Shown here in pieces: positions 26,101-39,130 of a stretch of 64,000 nucleotides of DNA. Within the stretch, counting starts at the first letter, position 1. Each line of letters opens with the position of its first letter. Both the position numbers and the translations under genes were made by a program. The notes under the pieces are model-generated. The model saw only the letters and a program-made list of their open reading frames with translations. It had not been told where the DNA came from and did no database searches. The stretch covers positions 492,586 to 556,585 of the forward strand of contig NW_003137821.1 of assembly GCF_000003605.2 (NCBI RefSeq). Reading direction: 5' to 3'. The DNA is from Saccoglossus kowalevskii. Taxonomy: Eukaryota; Hemichordata; Enteropneusta; Harrimaniidae.

Positions 26101-29100
26101 CTTTCCGATGTTGAGGAGATGTGGAGTGATCTACAAGGTGCTTTAGAGGAAGAAGAGGATGCTGCTAAGTTGATGTTACTTACTGATCAAAAAACCATAG
26201 ATGTTATCATGCAGTACGTATACAGATGCCGCTTCTATCATATTTGTATTTTTAATATCAATGTTATTAGAAGTGCCTTCCTTTTAACCTTTTCACCACT
26301 AGACTTTCTCGCCTAAATTTTTCTGCACTTTTTTTTGTATTCTCCAATATTTCTGAAAAAGAACCCAAATTTTTCAGCCAACAGACAGAATTTGAGTCAA
26401 TTTTCAGTTTTTACTAAAAAGATTTGGCTATTTTTGTCCCAATCTTCTGAAGGAAAATGCAGACTATAAATGGGACTATTTTGTGAATTTGTGATGAAAA
26501 GAGGGAACTGGTGGTGAAAAGGTTAACATATTTACTTGTGCCAAAATGCTTAGAACTTTTGTATGGTTTGTTTTGTTTGTTTTCTTTTGTATCTTCTTTT
26601 CTTGACTTTTTCTTCTAGTTTCTTCACATGACAGTGTGCATGGAAGTTTTAGGTGCTCTATAGTTGTTTAGTTACCATGGTACCATGCATGCGAAACATT
26701 GACCAACGTTGCCTCATTTCCTGTACCTGAATATGTTTTAGGCAGCTATACCAGCTTAATTTTGTACTGAACATATTGATTTTGTAATTGTTAATTTGAG
26801 TTAAGTTTACAGAATGTTTGTAAAATACAAAAAATGTATTTTTCATTCTCAGACACACAAAGAATCATGATAAATCATAATTTATAACACTTAGTTTCTA
26901 AACGTATATTGTAAAATATTTCCGGGGACATCAGAGGATTCAATGTGAGGCAAATGTGCTCACAACTGATTGTAAAATCAACATCCCTTTTTTTTAGTCG
27001 TCCCGTGCTTAGTCACCCATCTATACAGAACCGTATGACCCATGTATTACGAGTGTATCCATTTTTCGTTAATTTCTAGATTGGGAGATCTTCTGGAAAA
27101 GTTGGAACCCTTCCTGTATGACAACCCAGCCTACCAACAACTCCAAGAATTCTTCAACGCTTTCAAGACTCTACCATTTTTACGCGACTTGCTTGGCATT
27201 ATTCCAGGTAATATCAGCAACATCATTTGGGGGGGGGGGGGGCATCACTGTGAAAATTGTTTGCAAGTATTCTGGGAGTTCTGGCAACTTAACAATTTCT
27301 TGATACTCATATTAATGAAGAACACTGCCTGATGACTCAGACTAGAGTTGGTTGATAAGTTTTGAGATCACTCTGTTTTACTCAACACATTTAATACTAA
27401 CAAAACACCTACGCATGTACATGAAAGTGTATGTAACATTAATTGACTCAAAAAATATCTGTACATTTTTCTCAATAGATGTTAAGATGTCCGATTTAGT
27501 AATTGCTCCAAACAATTTCAAGGATTTCCTTGTGAAAGAACTAGGATTCTCCGAGAAGGTTGCAGAAGACTTACTCAACGCTAAAATCCGGTTTGATGAG
27601 GTTATTTTTTTATTTATTTTTAATATGGTTCATTGATTGTCTTAATCTAATCATGGAGGTAAAAAAAGAAGGAGCACCGATGCCTATTGTTTCCTTTGTG
27701 TACTATGATAGTTGGCGATTGTTTGCCAAGCAAACAATGCGCTGTCTGTTTTCCTGTTATCTGCATAATCCCTTAATGAGGATTACGTGGTTCGGAGTCT
27801 TCAGACAAACTTTGACAATCATCCGAATGAACTGCGCATGTGCAGAACCAGAGAAACAAACATGGCATCAGGCGTCGGGCATAACACGAGTTCCTATCGA
27901 AATTTCCGATATAGATTTTTCTGCGGAAGAATGGGCAGACTTGGCCGTAGTTGGGAATGAACTGGCTATTTTTCACCAGTCATTTTGTATATGTGGTGTT
28001 GAAGAGACAGAAAGCATGATTGCATGTGACGACAACGACTGCACAGTGACATGGTTTCATTGCCAGTGTGCAGGGTTGACAGCAAAAACTAACCGATGCA
28101 CTGTTCAGCGTCCTACCATCGCACCAATTGTCGCGATTTTTGACAACTGCTCGCCGTCGCTCGCCAGATTTGACAGTGGTTTTCAAAAGCTGAGGATGCA
28201 AAGATTTTATAAAAAGTTAAATATTTTTGCGGAATTCTGTGGATCATATAAATAAAGTGTTCAAAAGCTGACTCGTCAGAGAGAATAAAATAGAGTCAAT
28301 CTTCAACTACAAACGGGATTAAATGTCCAAGTGTCTAGTTTCCGGTGTGTAGTGTGAATGGTGACCTCTTGTTTTCAACAAAGGTCACTGCGCATGAGTA
28401 ACGACCTCATTTATGGTCTGCGCAACTGATTTAATATTTCATCGGAAAATTGTTTCTGTGTAATCTGAATATTACCGTCAGTACACTAGTTTAAACAATC
28501 GCCAACTATCAATGAGTTCAAAGACCTGGAGCACAAAGGGATAAGGAGATTAACTTAGCAATAAACAATTGAATTTAATAGGCTTATTTTCCATCAGTGC
28601 TCCTTCTTTTTTTACCTCCATGATCTAATCATATGGAGTTGGAAGTTTATATTAAATGTTGTGATTACTTTGTGTGTCTGATTGCTGTTATTTTTATTTT
28701 GTAGTTTTTCAGCCCCAACAGCACTAAAATATCGGACATTGTTTGCACAGAAGAGGAGCTTTCTCAGCTGCTTGCGTTCCCGCCAGGTTATAACGTAACC
28801 GATGTTATTGACAATATTTGTATCGGAGATCAGAACTTGCTTATTAACATAACAACGGAAATTATAAGACAATTAAACATTGGGACTCTCATACAAGAGG
28901 TAGGGATAATTGTGCAGTATTTCAGAGGTGAAAAATTGTATATTTATGTACTTTAAATCACAGATGGATATATTCACAGATGTGTTTGATAATTAATTAC
29001 TTTCTTGGATTGCCGATCGCTTTGTTTGTGAAGACAATTCTGAGAAAGTTTACTCGTTCAGATTATACTACATGCGTCTAAAGTTGAATTCACACTTAAA

Positions 29101-32100
29101 TTTTCAAGTAAAACAGTTAAAAACATAAAATGTGTATAAAATAATATTGTTTTTTGCTAAAAAATATGAAATATTAAAAGTAGATGTCCAGCCATGATCT
29201 CCAAACACATTTCATTTTTGAATTACTGGAGGGTATTATGAATTAGAACATACATACGTACACCTATAATGAAATCATCAAGGACAAACAAATTCTTTGG
29301 TCTCGGTGAAGTGTAATTGTTTACAAACTTTATTTTGCTTTATTCTGGAGGCCTGCTTAGAATTCATTTATTCCAACCACAATTATGAAATTTGATTGTA
29401 TATATATATATATATTGGTCGGGGGGGGGGGGTACCTTGCAGATTTGCAAAACAAGCTTAGAATGCAACTTTAACGATGATGACTGTATATTTTAAATTC
29501 TGAACCTCAATTGTATCATATTTTACTATGTGTTTCCATTCAGCAGTTATGTCACTGATAAATGTTGTGATTTCACTTTGTGGTGTTGTTTGAATATTAA
29601 TTGCATACAAATTAAAATAAATATTTCTTGCAATGTCTAATTCCACTGGCAAAATCTTTTCAAAAAAAGGCTTAGGAAAAAAATGGACATCCAAGTAGGA
29701 TGAGGGAAATTCATAGTCATTGTTTCCATGGAAACAAATTGTAATTAATTCACTCTGACAGCAAATTATCATTGTTATGCTTTTGTCACATTTTATAAAA
29801 ATGAGCTGCATAATTTATTTCCTATTTTTTCACACTTTTTATCAAAATCTATAGTGAGTAGAAAATCATGTCCATTTGGTCAAAAATTAACCTACAAACA
29901 GGGATTGAAATAGAATTTTTCCCCTGCATGCACAGTGTGCACGTTGAATTTGAAATTTATCTGCACTAACTTGTTGTGAAATGCATGGCCACCAATTTTA
30001 AAGTTTTAATAAAATTTACAGGTTCTCGATCTATGCGATCATGAAAGAATTTGTATTTTTTGAGTTATCTTACAATATTGGTTGAACTTAATTTAGGCTT
30101 AGTGAATATAATGAGAAAATGTGTTAATTTCTACATGCACTGCATGCACATTATATTTTGAGTTTACTTGCACTAGCTAATAATCTATGTGCATAGTGCA
30201 GTGTGCACCAGAGTATTTCGACCCCTGCCTACAAAATATGTAAATACATAAAGATTTGCAAAATTGAATTTTGTACCAAAATTTGAGCAGGAACCATAAA
30301 GTTTTATAATTTTTAATTTTACAGCTGGTGACAGTTAATATCAACGACTTGATTAACTCCACGAAAGGATCCCTAGCAAATATAGCAGATATCGTAGAAC
30401 AATTGCAGCCACTTGAGGCAAAAATGCCAGAAATCATTGCAGCCATGGCAAATCTAAGTATTTCTGATAAGTTTCCTGATGGATTGGGTGAGGGATCGCT
30501 TATTGGTTCCGCAGCACGCCAGACCATGGATGCCATGACTGAGGTTGTTTGCGGTGAGTCTTCCAGTGACTCCAACGTTAATGTGCTGGAGAGAACATTT
30601 GGTTCTATGCTTAATGGTATTGTGCAATCAGACAATGGTGGAGCAAGAAAAAAGAGGGATATAAAAAAATCAAAGTCCAGCGACAAAATCCATGAACACC
30701 GTGTTAAAAGGGAAGATTCTTCTGAGGATACTGATGATATGCCAAGTGAACTGCGTGATGCAAAAAGTGAGTCAAAGCTGTTTGTAATTTTCTTTTTCAT
30801 GTTTGTAAATCCTCTCTTTAATTCCTTCCCCATAATGCATTGCAGTAACAATGTCATTGTAAAGGTGCACAGGAAATTCTAAACATCCTTCTGATAGCAT
30901 GTATAATACAGTCAACCATGCGTTAGTGACTACCTCTACATAAAGACCACCTTCCTTTAGTGAACAATTGGACAGTCAAACCTGTGTTAGTGAACACCTT
31001 TATATAAAGACTACTTGCCTATAGTGACCAACTTTGGACAATCAAACCTATGATAGTGATCACCTTCATATAAAGACCACCTGCTTATGGTGACCAACTT
31101 TGGACAGTTGAACCTATGTTAGTGTCCACCTTTATATAAAGACTACTTGCCTATAGTGACCAACTTTGGACAATCAAACCTATGATAGTGACCACCTTCA
31201 TATAAAGACCACCTGCCTATAGTGACCAACTTTGGACAGTCAAACCTGTGTCAGTGACCAACTTCATATAAAGACCACCTGCCTATAGTGACCAACTTTG
31301 GACAGTCAAACCTATGTTAGTGACAACATTTATATAAAGACCACCTGCCTATAGTGACCAATTGAACAGTCAAACCTGTGTTAGTGGTCACCTTCATACA
31401 AAGACCACATGCCTTTAGTGACCAGCTTTGTACCGCCAACCCTATGATAGTGACCACCTTCATATAAAGACCACCTGCCTATAGTGACCAACTTTGGACA
31501 GTCAAACCTATGTTAGTGACCACCTTCATATAAAGACGACCTGCCTATAGTGACCAACTTTGGACAGTCAAACCTGTGTTAGTGACCACCTTCATATAAA
31601 GACCACCTGCCTATAGTGACCAACTTTGGACAGTCAAACCTGTGTTAGTGACCACCTTCATATAAAGACCACCTGCCTATAGTGACCAACTTTGGACAGT
31701 CAAACCTATGTTAGTGACCACCTTCATATAAAGACCACCTGCCTATAGTGACCAACTTTGGACAGTCAAACCTGTGTTAGTGACGACCTTCATATAAAGA
31801 CCACCTGCCTATAGTGACCAACTTTATATAAAGACCACATGCCTTTAGTGACCAACTTAAGACAGTCAAATCACTTTCAAGCAGTTCCAAGGCATAACGT
31901 ACAATGTATGAGCAACCTGTGTATAATCCAGTCTCCATATAAAGACCACCTGTCTAGAAAGACCATTTTAATGAAGGCCCTAGACACAGATAATACAATT
32001 TTACAGCTTGGTGTATAAAACATAAGATTCTAGTATTCAAATGATTGAAATGATTTTTTTGTATTTTCGTTGTATACAATTACTATGTAGAATATAATTT

Positions 32101-35100
32101 TGTTGTAAGTTTACTAGTTCAGCAAAATCTTGGCATAATTGTTGATGAAAAGGCATGTTTTAAACAGCCATAATTTTCAAAATGTCAGTCGTACATGTAG
32201 GTTTAATCATATTATTAGGCAGTACATCTTTTCAAAGAAGACAGTGATGTATGGAATACATTAGGAAAAGGTTTATCGCATATTAGGGAGTGTTGGTATA
32301 CATAGTGGGATAATGGGCATGAAAATAAAATATCTCATAACAATCCCAGATATTGCAGAGAAACACTTTTTATATGTTATTTGATTTATTTTTTATTCTG
32401 CTCTTTCTGAAGTGCATATATTTTATATGTGTTATATGCATTTTGTACTGATGCTGATACTAGTGTTGGGGAATACTAAATTTGACAGTTTTCTTGCTTA
32501 AAATAAATAAATAATTATCAATTTAACTTTTTTGTGTACAGGCAGCTTTTGTCGTAGTCTATACCAGCAAATTCATAACGGTGAAAACGGCATATTTGTT
32601 TGGGCCTACGTGAAGCCGATATTGCTGGGCAAGATACCTTACGCACCGGACACACCAGCTGCAAGAGAAGTTATAGCTGCGGTATGTACTATGCACATAT
32701 AGCGTAGATATTCTCGGTGCTTAAATGCATGAACGCTCCGATCCATGGTTATATGCAATCAGTTAACCATGTGTGCTTTATATTCCAGGCCAACAGTACT
32801 TTTGAAGATATTATCGAAATACAGTCGTTTGCCCTCGCATGGTTGGAAAGTTCTGAAATTCTGTCAGATCTCTTTGGAAACACAGAGGAACTGGAAGACC
32901 TGAAGGTAGATGAGTTATATGATTTGCATATTAGTTTGACACTAGACATATTGCTTAGTTGATTTGAATTTAATATAAATTGGCATCCCCATCATGTTCA
33001 TGTTGATACAAAAAAGATCTCACACACTCTGTTTAGTAGCACCTCAACCTACAAATGTGTTTAATAGACCATATATTCTTGGTGTTAGATATATAGCCCC
33101 AAATGACCATGTTTTCACCAGCAAGTCCTGTATATTGCTTGTCAGATTCTTAGCTATTTCATACTAAGAGGAAGTTCCATTATAGCTATTATATAGCGGT
33201 CCTACTAATTAACGCATGGGCACCTGTGGGACTGTCCAGACATGCATGGGAAGGAACGGGGGGAAATAAGTTACATGTGGGGCAGCGACAGGAATCCTTG
33301 TACTGTATATAAAATGTTTGTTTATGCTCAAAATTTAAAACAGAGTATATAGGTATATAGGTATACAAACTTGCAAGTACTGAATTGTCATTTGATGCAA
33401 GCTTGAAATAAGGTGTAGGACTGTAGAATGGGATTCTATAGCAATGTAATTATATAATGTCAACAGAAACCTGCTTCAATGCTGGCTTAATTTGAAAGAG
33501 TACATGCAATATGCATAAATTATATAAATATACTAGAAGTGCATGTAACAGTTGCTTGTATTATTTATTGGATCATTCAAAATATAATTTATTCTCACTA
33601 TAGACACACCTTGGTTATTTAAAGCGAAAGGATCGTCACCCAAGCAACGATAACAACACACGCTAAAAACGCAAAGGCTCATGGGAAGACGCTTTGTAAA
33701 TGCATTGTTTGTAAACAATGACACGCTATGGCCATATGGCACACGCGCAGGTGACGACTCCCACGCTTTAATGTGAATGCCTATGGTGAAACTAAGTTGT
33801 AGTTTGATGATCAACTATTCAGTAAAATGCAATTTTTACTTTTATTGACAGCGCGTTTGAAATAGAGCAAATATGCTACTTACATGTATCTTGATTATTT
33901 TATTATTCAGGCTACGCTTCAGAATCCTTTTGTTAGCAATCTTCTTGAAAACCAAGCCGGTTTGGCAATCGATACCCTCTTAGATGCGTTGGATTCTGGA
34001 TTAGTTGACGTATTCAGTGGTGACGTCAGAAAGGAAATTGATACTTTGGCCAGCGCTGTGGTGGATTTCTCTGAATGTATTGAGCTGGACAGATTTGAGC
34101 CTTACGCCACGGAAGAAGAGTTAGAAGCTCGGGCTCGAGAACTCGATAGTGAAAACAAGATGCTGGCCAGTAAGTGGAGCATGTGACTAATTTTGTAAAT
34201 TAGCATATTTTGATTTTACTTTATATTGGTGAAAATAACCAAATTAAAAACCAGCAAATAATGTGTTTACAGTTACGGTACTTTTTGTTATATATTATAC
34301 AGCTTCAATCGTCTATTGCATTTTTACTGTTTTATATTCATAGAAATAAAATGCATACCTCCCTGGTTACTGTTCTGAGAAATTAAAGTTAACTTTCTCA
34401 CCACCAGACTTTCTCGCCAAATTATTCTGCACTTTTTTCTTAAATTCTTCAATCTTACTGGAAATGAACTCTAATTTTGGAGTCAACAGACAAATCTGAG
34501 TCAATTTTCAGTTTTTACTCAAAAACATTTTCTATTTTTGTCCTAATCTTCTGGAAGAAAGTGCAGACTATAAATAGGACTATTTTGTGAATTTGTGGTG
34601 AAAAGGTTAAAAAAACTGAAAATTTGTATATTCTTTCGAAATTAACACTTATTGATTTGTAGTAAATCCTGCACATGCAAACTGTCAAATGTTTTTAATA
34701 AATACAGAATTACAATAATTCATTAGAAGGGTAATAACACTATTTTCATCTGAACAACTTTAGGTATAGTTTTCACCAACCTTGAAGACCAAGATACGTT
34801 GCCACCTCATATCAAATACAAAATAAGAATGGATATTGACAATACTCCAAAGACAGATAGAGTAAAAGAACAAATATGGCGTCCAGGACCCAGTGACGAT
34901 TTTATCAATGATCAGAGATATCTACGTGGGTTTGTATATTTACAAGACATGGTTGACAGAGCAATTATTAAATTACAGAGCGGTGAAGAATCGGGTGACA
35001 TTGGTGTTTACTTCCAACATGTACCGTATCCATGTTACACCTTTGACTTGTAAGTAATAATTCAGTCATTAGTATTTAATTGCATTAATTACATTAATTT

Positions 35101-38100
35101 TCTAATTGAGTTGGAGTCCTGAAATTACCTGGTGATTTTTGGCAGCACACTAGCACTTAATATTTTTATGATGACTATAAATGTTTTTTCTTGATCAGCT
35201 TCACGCATTACGCAGCATACCTGTTACCGCTTTTCCTGACTCTGAGCTTTGTTGCTAATATAGCTATTATGACGTTCAGTCTCGTTTATGACAAAGAACA
35301 TGGTCTAGAAGAGGTAGGTTTGTTTTTCTGGTTGTTCATTCTGCAGTGTATTATAACTTTATACTTGAAATGATGACATGGTACACATTACAAATTAACA
35401 CTCATAAATTGATGACATGGTACACATTACAAATTCACACTCATAAATTGATGACATGGTACACATTACAAATTCACACTCATAAATTGATGACATGGTA
35501 CACATTACAAATTCACACTCATAAATTGATGACATGGTACACATTACAAATTCACACTCATAAATTGATGACATGGTACACATTGAAAATTCATACTCAT
35601 AAATGGATGACATGTACACATTGAAAATCCATACTCATAAATTGATGACATGGTACACATTCACAATTCATACTCATAAATTGATGACATGGTGCACATT
35701 CACAATTCATACTCATAAATTGATAACATGGTAGATATTGAAAATCCATACTCATAAATTGATGACATGGTACACATTCACAATTAATACTCATAAATTG
35801 ATGACATGGTACACATTCACAATTAATACTCATAAATTGATGACATGGTACATGTTCACAATGCATACTCATAAATTGATTACATGTACACATTCACAAT
35901 TCATATTCATAAATTGATGACATAGTACACCTTTAGAATTCAGACATTCTTATTCTTATTTCTGACTGGTATCTTTGTTTCTTGACAGCTGATGAAAGTG
36001 ATGGGTCTCCGCGGAGGAATAAACTGGTGGGCATGGTTTATCAACAACTTCCTACTCATTATATTTTCCGAACTCATGCTGGTTCTTATTTTTAAAGTTG
36101 GCAGGATTCTCATCCACTCAGATGCCATTATACTCATATTATTCCTTCTGTGTTTTGGATTCTCTTTAATGTGCTTGTGGTAAGTATAAGTGCCAAAGTC
36201 AATTTTTGTCACCATTCACCAAAATTAAACCCATCATTTTTTTAAAAACATTTTGATCAAGACATAAAATTATCTCTATGGTCCAAAATTAACAAAGAAG
36301 TTCTAGAAAAAAATCGTAAAATTTTGCAAAATTGGGAGAATTTGTGGCATTCAAAGGGGATCGTCACCTGCACACACGCAGGAATTGAGTCTGAAATGCA
36401 AAGGCCAATGGGTAGATTTGTAAACAAGGATATATGTCTTAAATGTGATTTACATTGTCTGGTTTGTAACAGCTTAATACTGTTTAAATCAGGCTTTAAA
36501 GCAAGGGAGTCATCACCTACGCATGCGTCAGATGGCCATAGCATGTCATTGTTTACAAACAAGCGTCTACCCACGAGTCTTTGCGTTTTTAGCATGCGTT
36601 GTTATCATCGCTTGGGACTCAATTCCCGAGCATGCTCAGGTGACGACCCTCTCCCCTTTAAAGTTGCATTCTCGCTCTGTATGGTCTGCAGTAAACATCA
36701 TAAAAGCTTTGGATTTTGCACAGTTTCTGACAAATGTTATTCAACAAAACCCTGAAATCATGTTTTCGAAACCCCTCCAGCAATTATATACAAATAGCTT
36801 CTTACAAATAACAACACCAACAATTATTTGGTCATTAGACACTTAGTTTCAATACTCCAATATTTCAGGATTCATTACCATTCGACAGATTTTATCACTT
36901 CCCATGGTGATCACAATGTCAGGGGTATGTCTTCTGCTTATAGTACAAAGAGGGAATGCAACTTTAATATTATTAGTCAATGACATAGACATTTACACAC
37001 AAATCTTTTCATTTATTTCAGTTATTACATCAGTGCATTTTTCCAGCGAGCGACAATGGCTGGCTTATCAGCCATACTGATATATCTGCTCACTTACCTG
37101 CCATATGTATTGGTTGTCGCTTTGGAGGGTCAACTCAACTTCTGGCAGTCAACACTGATTGTAAGTAGGTCACCGAGTGGTGCAAATGTAAAATTAGCCA
37201 CTATATCTTTGAATAATAATGTTCGTAAATTACATGTATTTACAATGCACCGTATAGGTTATGAGACCAGTATTACAGCCTAGTTACTATCAACACCCAC
37301 CCATCAACATACATCCGACCCATGCACATCTCGACCACCATCACACTCTAAATTAAATTGAATAGTTGTTGCAGTTCGGGACATTACGGAAAGAGCATCA
37401 AATATCTGCTCAATCGTTTTCAACCAATTCCCAATCAAAGAATGTACATACATTCTGGATTTACATGTAACTTCCCCATCTGCCTTCACAATGAAAACAT
37501 TGAGAAATGATTGTGAAAGGAATAAGACATTCAACAGGAATGGCAGAACAGATTTTATAATGTCTTCTCCAACTGCAATGAAGTGTCATATTGTACTATG
37601 ACCTGCAGCAATAACTGTATATGGCTTTTAACACTCCCCTGTCTTTGCATAGTGTCTGTCGACCACCACCTCGCTGTGTTATGGATGCAGCTTACTGGCC
37701 ATCCTAGAAGAACAGGGTTATGGAATACAGTGGAGCAATATCGACCAAACGCCGATTGAAAGCGGCGTAATCACGTTTTATTGGACCTGTGTCATGATGC
37801 TCATTGATGGCGTTATCTACCTCATCATTGGTTGGTATGTCAAGAATATTAATCCCGGTAAGTTATGTGTGACCAGTTGAACACCATAGTTTAGTGTTAT
37901 GTAGTGACAAAATTCATTTTGCTTTCATTTGAAAACAAACTAAATTGACTGGTTTGTCTCATGATAATAGCATAGTGCTTGCCAGTGTATGATATACAGT
38001 GAACTATTTCATTTTCTCTGCGAGGAATTTTGAAGATTTCAAGTTTTTATGGCATTCGAAAGTCGGTGACATTCGGTGTCATAATATTCCAGAAAATGTT

Positions 38101-39093
38101 CACTGTGTCAAAATTATGTGTTTTGACTTGTGATTTGCCTCATGTACGCCGTCTGTGGTCTCTATTAAAATAACACTGTGCTCTATTCACTGAGCTCAAT
38201 TGAGTAGAAGAGTTCCTTACGATGAATATTTGACGGATTTAAAATTATTAATACAGTAGCTGATCGTTTTATTTAGTGATATCGAACCAAACATAAACAT
38301 GGCCTTGTATGGAAAATCCTTGATTTAGCCGTTTTTGTGCATCCACCCAGCTGTTAAGACACAGAATGTTATGTTTTTATTATAGGACGTTATGGAGTGC
38401 CTCGTCCATTCTACTTCCCATTGATGCCATCATACTGGTGCAGCTGCTGCATTGGGAGTAGCGGAAGTAGTCACGACAAGTACAGACCAAGTGACCCCGC
38501 GGTGCAAGCCCACTCAAACCCAATTTATGACCTTGAAGGAGTGGAAGGTATAAAATTCATTAATATTATTTTGTTATTATTATTGTATGTGTTTCTTTGA
38601 CTTCAACTATAATTTTTTTTGCGCGATTATGGCTATGCTATGAGATGTTGTTTAGTACTGATCCTATATAATATATATCTTGTGTAGTTACATTAAGAAT
38701 TTTCAAGCCAAAGATTATCATTATTATGCTCTCATCATTATGGGTTAAAATCATTTGGGATACCAAAAAATAGAGGAAAAAATGGGGTCAGCACGCACAA
38801 GTCAGAAATGTCATAGAAAGTGGTCAAAATTTGCATTTTTATGCTGGATTCTATGATGAAATGATAGTTCTACCCAGGACAATATATAAACCTGTGGTAC
38901 TATCATTGTCAACTTGCATGTTAATTTGCCGATGTACATGTGTGAATTTCATGTACTTTTAAAAATAAAAAATGATGCCAAGTTTAGATAAAACTAATTA
39001 TGCTAATTTGTATGCAAATTAGCCACAGTGCTTAAATTTTGGGGGACCAGGAATTATTTCCATTTTTTATATCAATTCGTGAAATTTTGCTCA

Positions 39094-39130
<37 letters not shown>

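Noticed and set aside
27560-28255. 231-residue open frame running from exon D10 into the transposon
   Set aside because: The first part overlaps exon D10 in another frame and then crosses the element's left end. Only the part inside the element can be a real frame.
30177-30857. Long minus-strand frame of 226 residues
   Set aside because: It is the antisense shadow of the junction exon 30325-30766, with no domain of its own and no splice or start context.
35346-35893. Open frames with a 13-residue peptide repeat on both strands
   Set aside because: They are produced by the 39-bp minisatellite; frames on both strands read through, and the neighbouring exons splice across it.
36324-36846. Two overlapping frames of 107-143 residues near 36.5 kb
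   Set aside because: They cross the M4 transposon copies and lie in an intron whose flanking exons join cleanly to give the conserved [11 protein letters not shown] segment.
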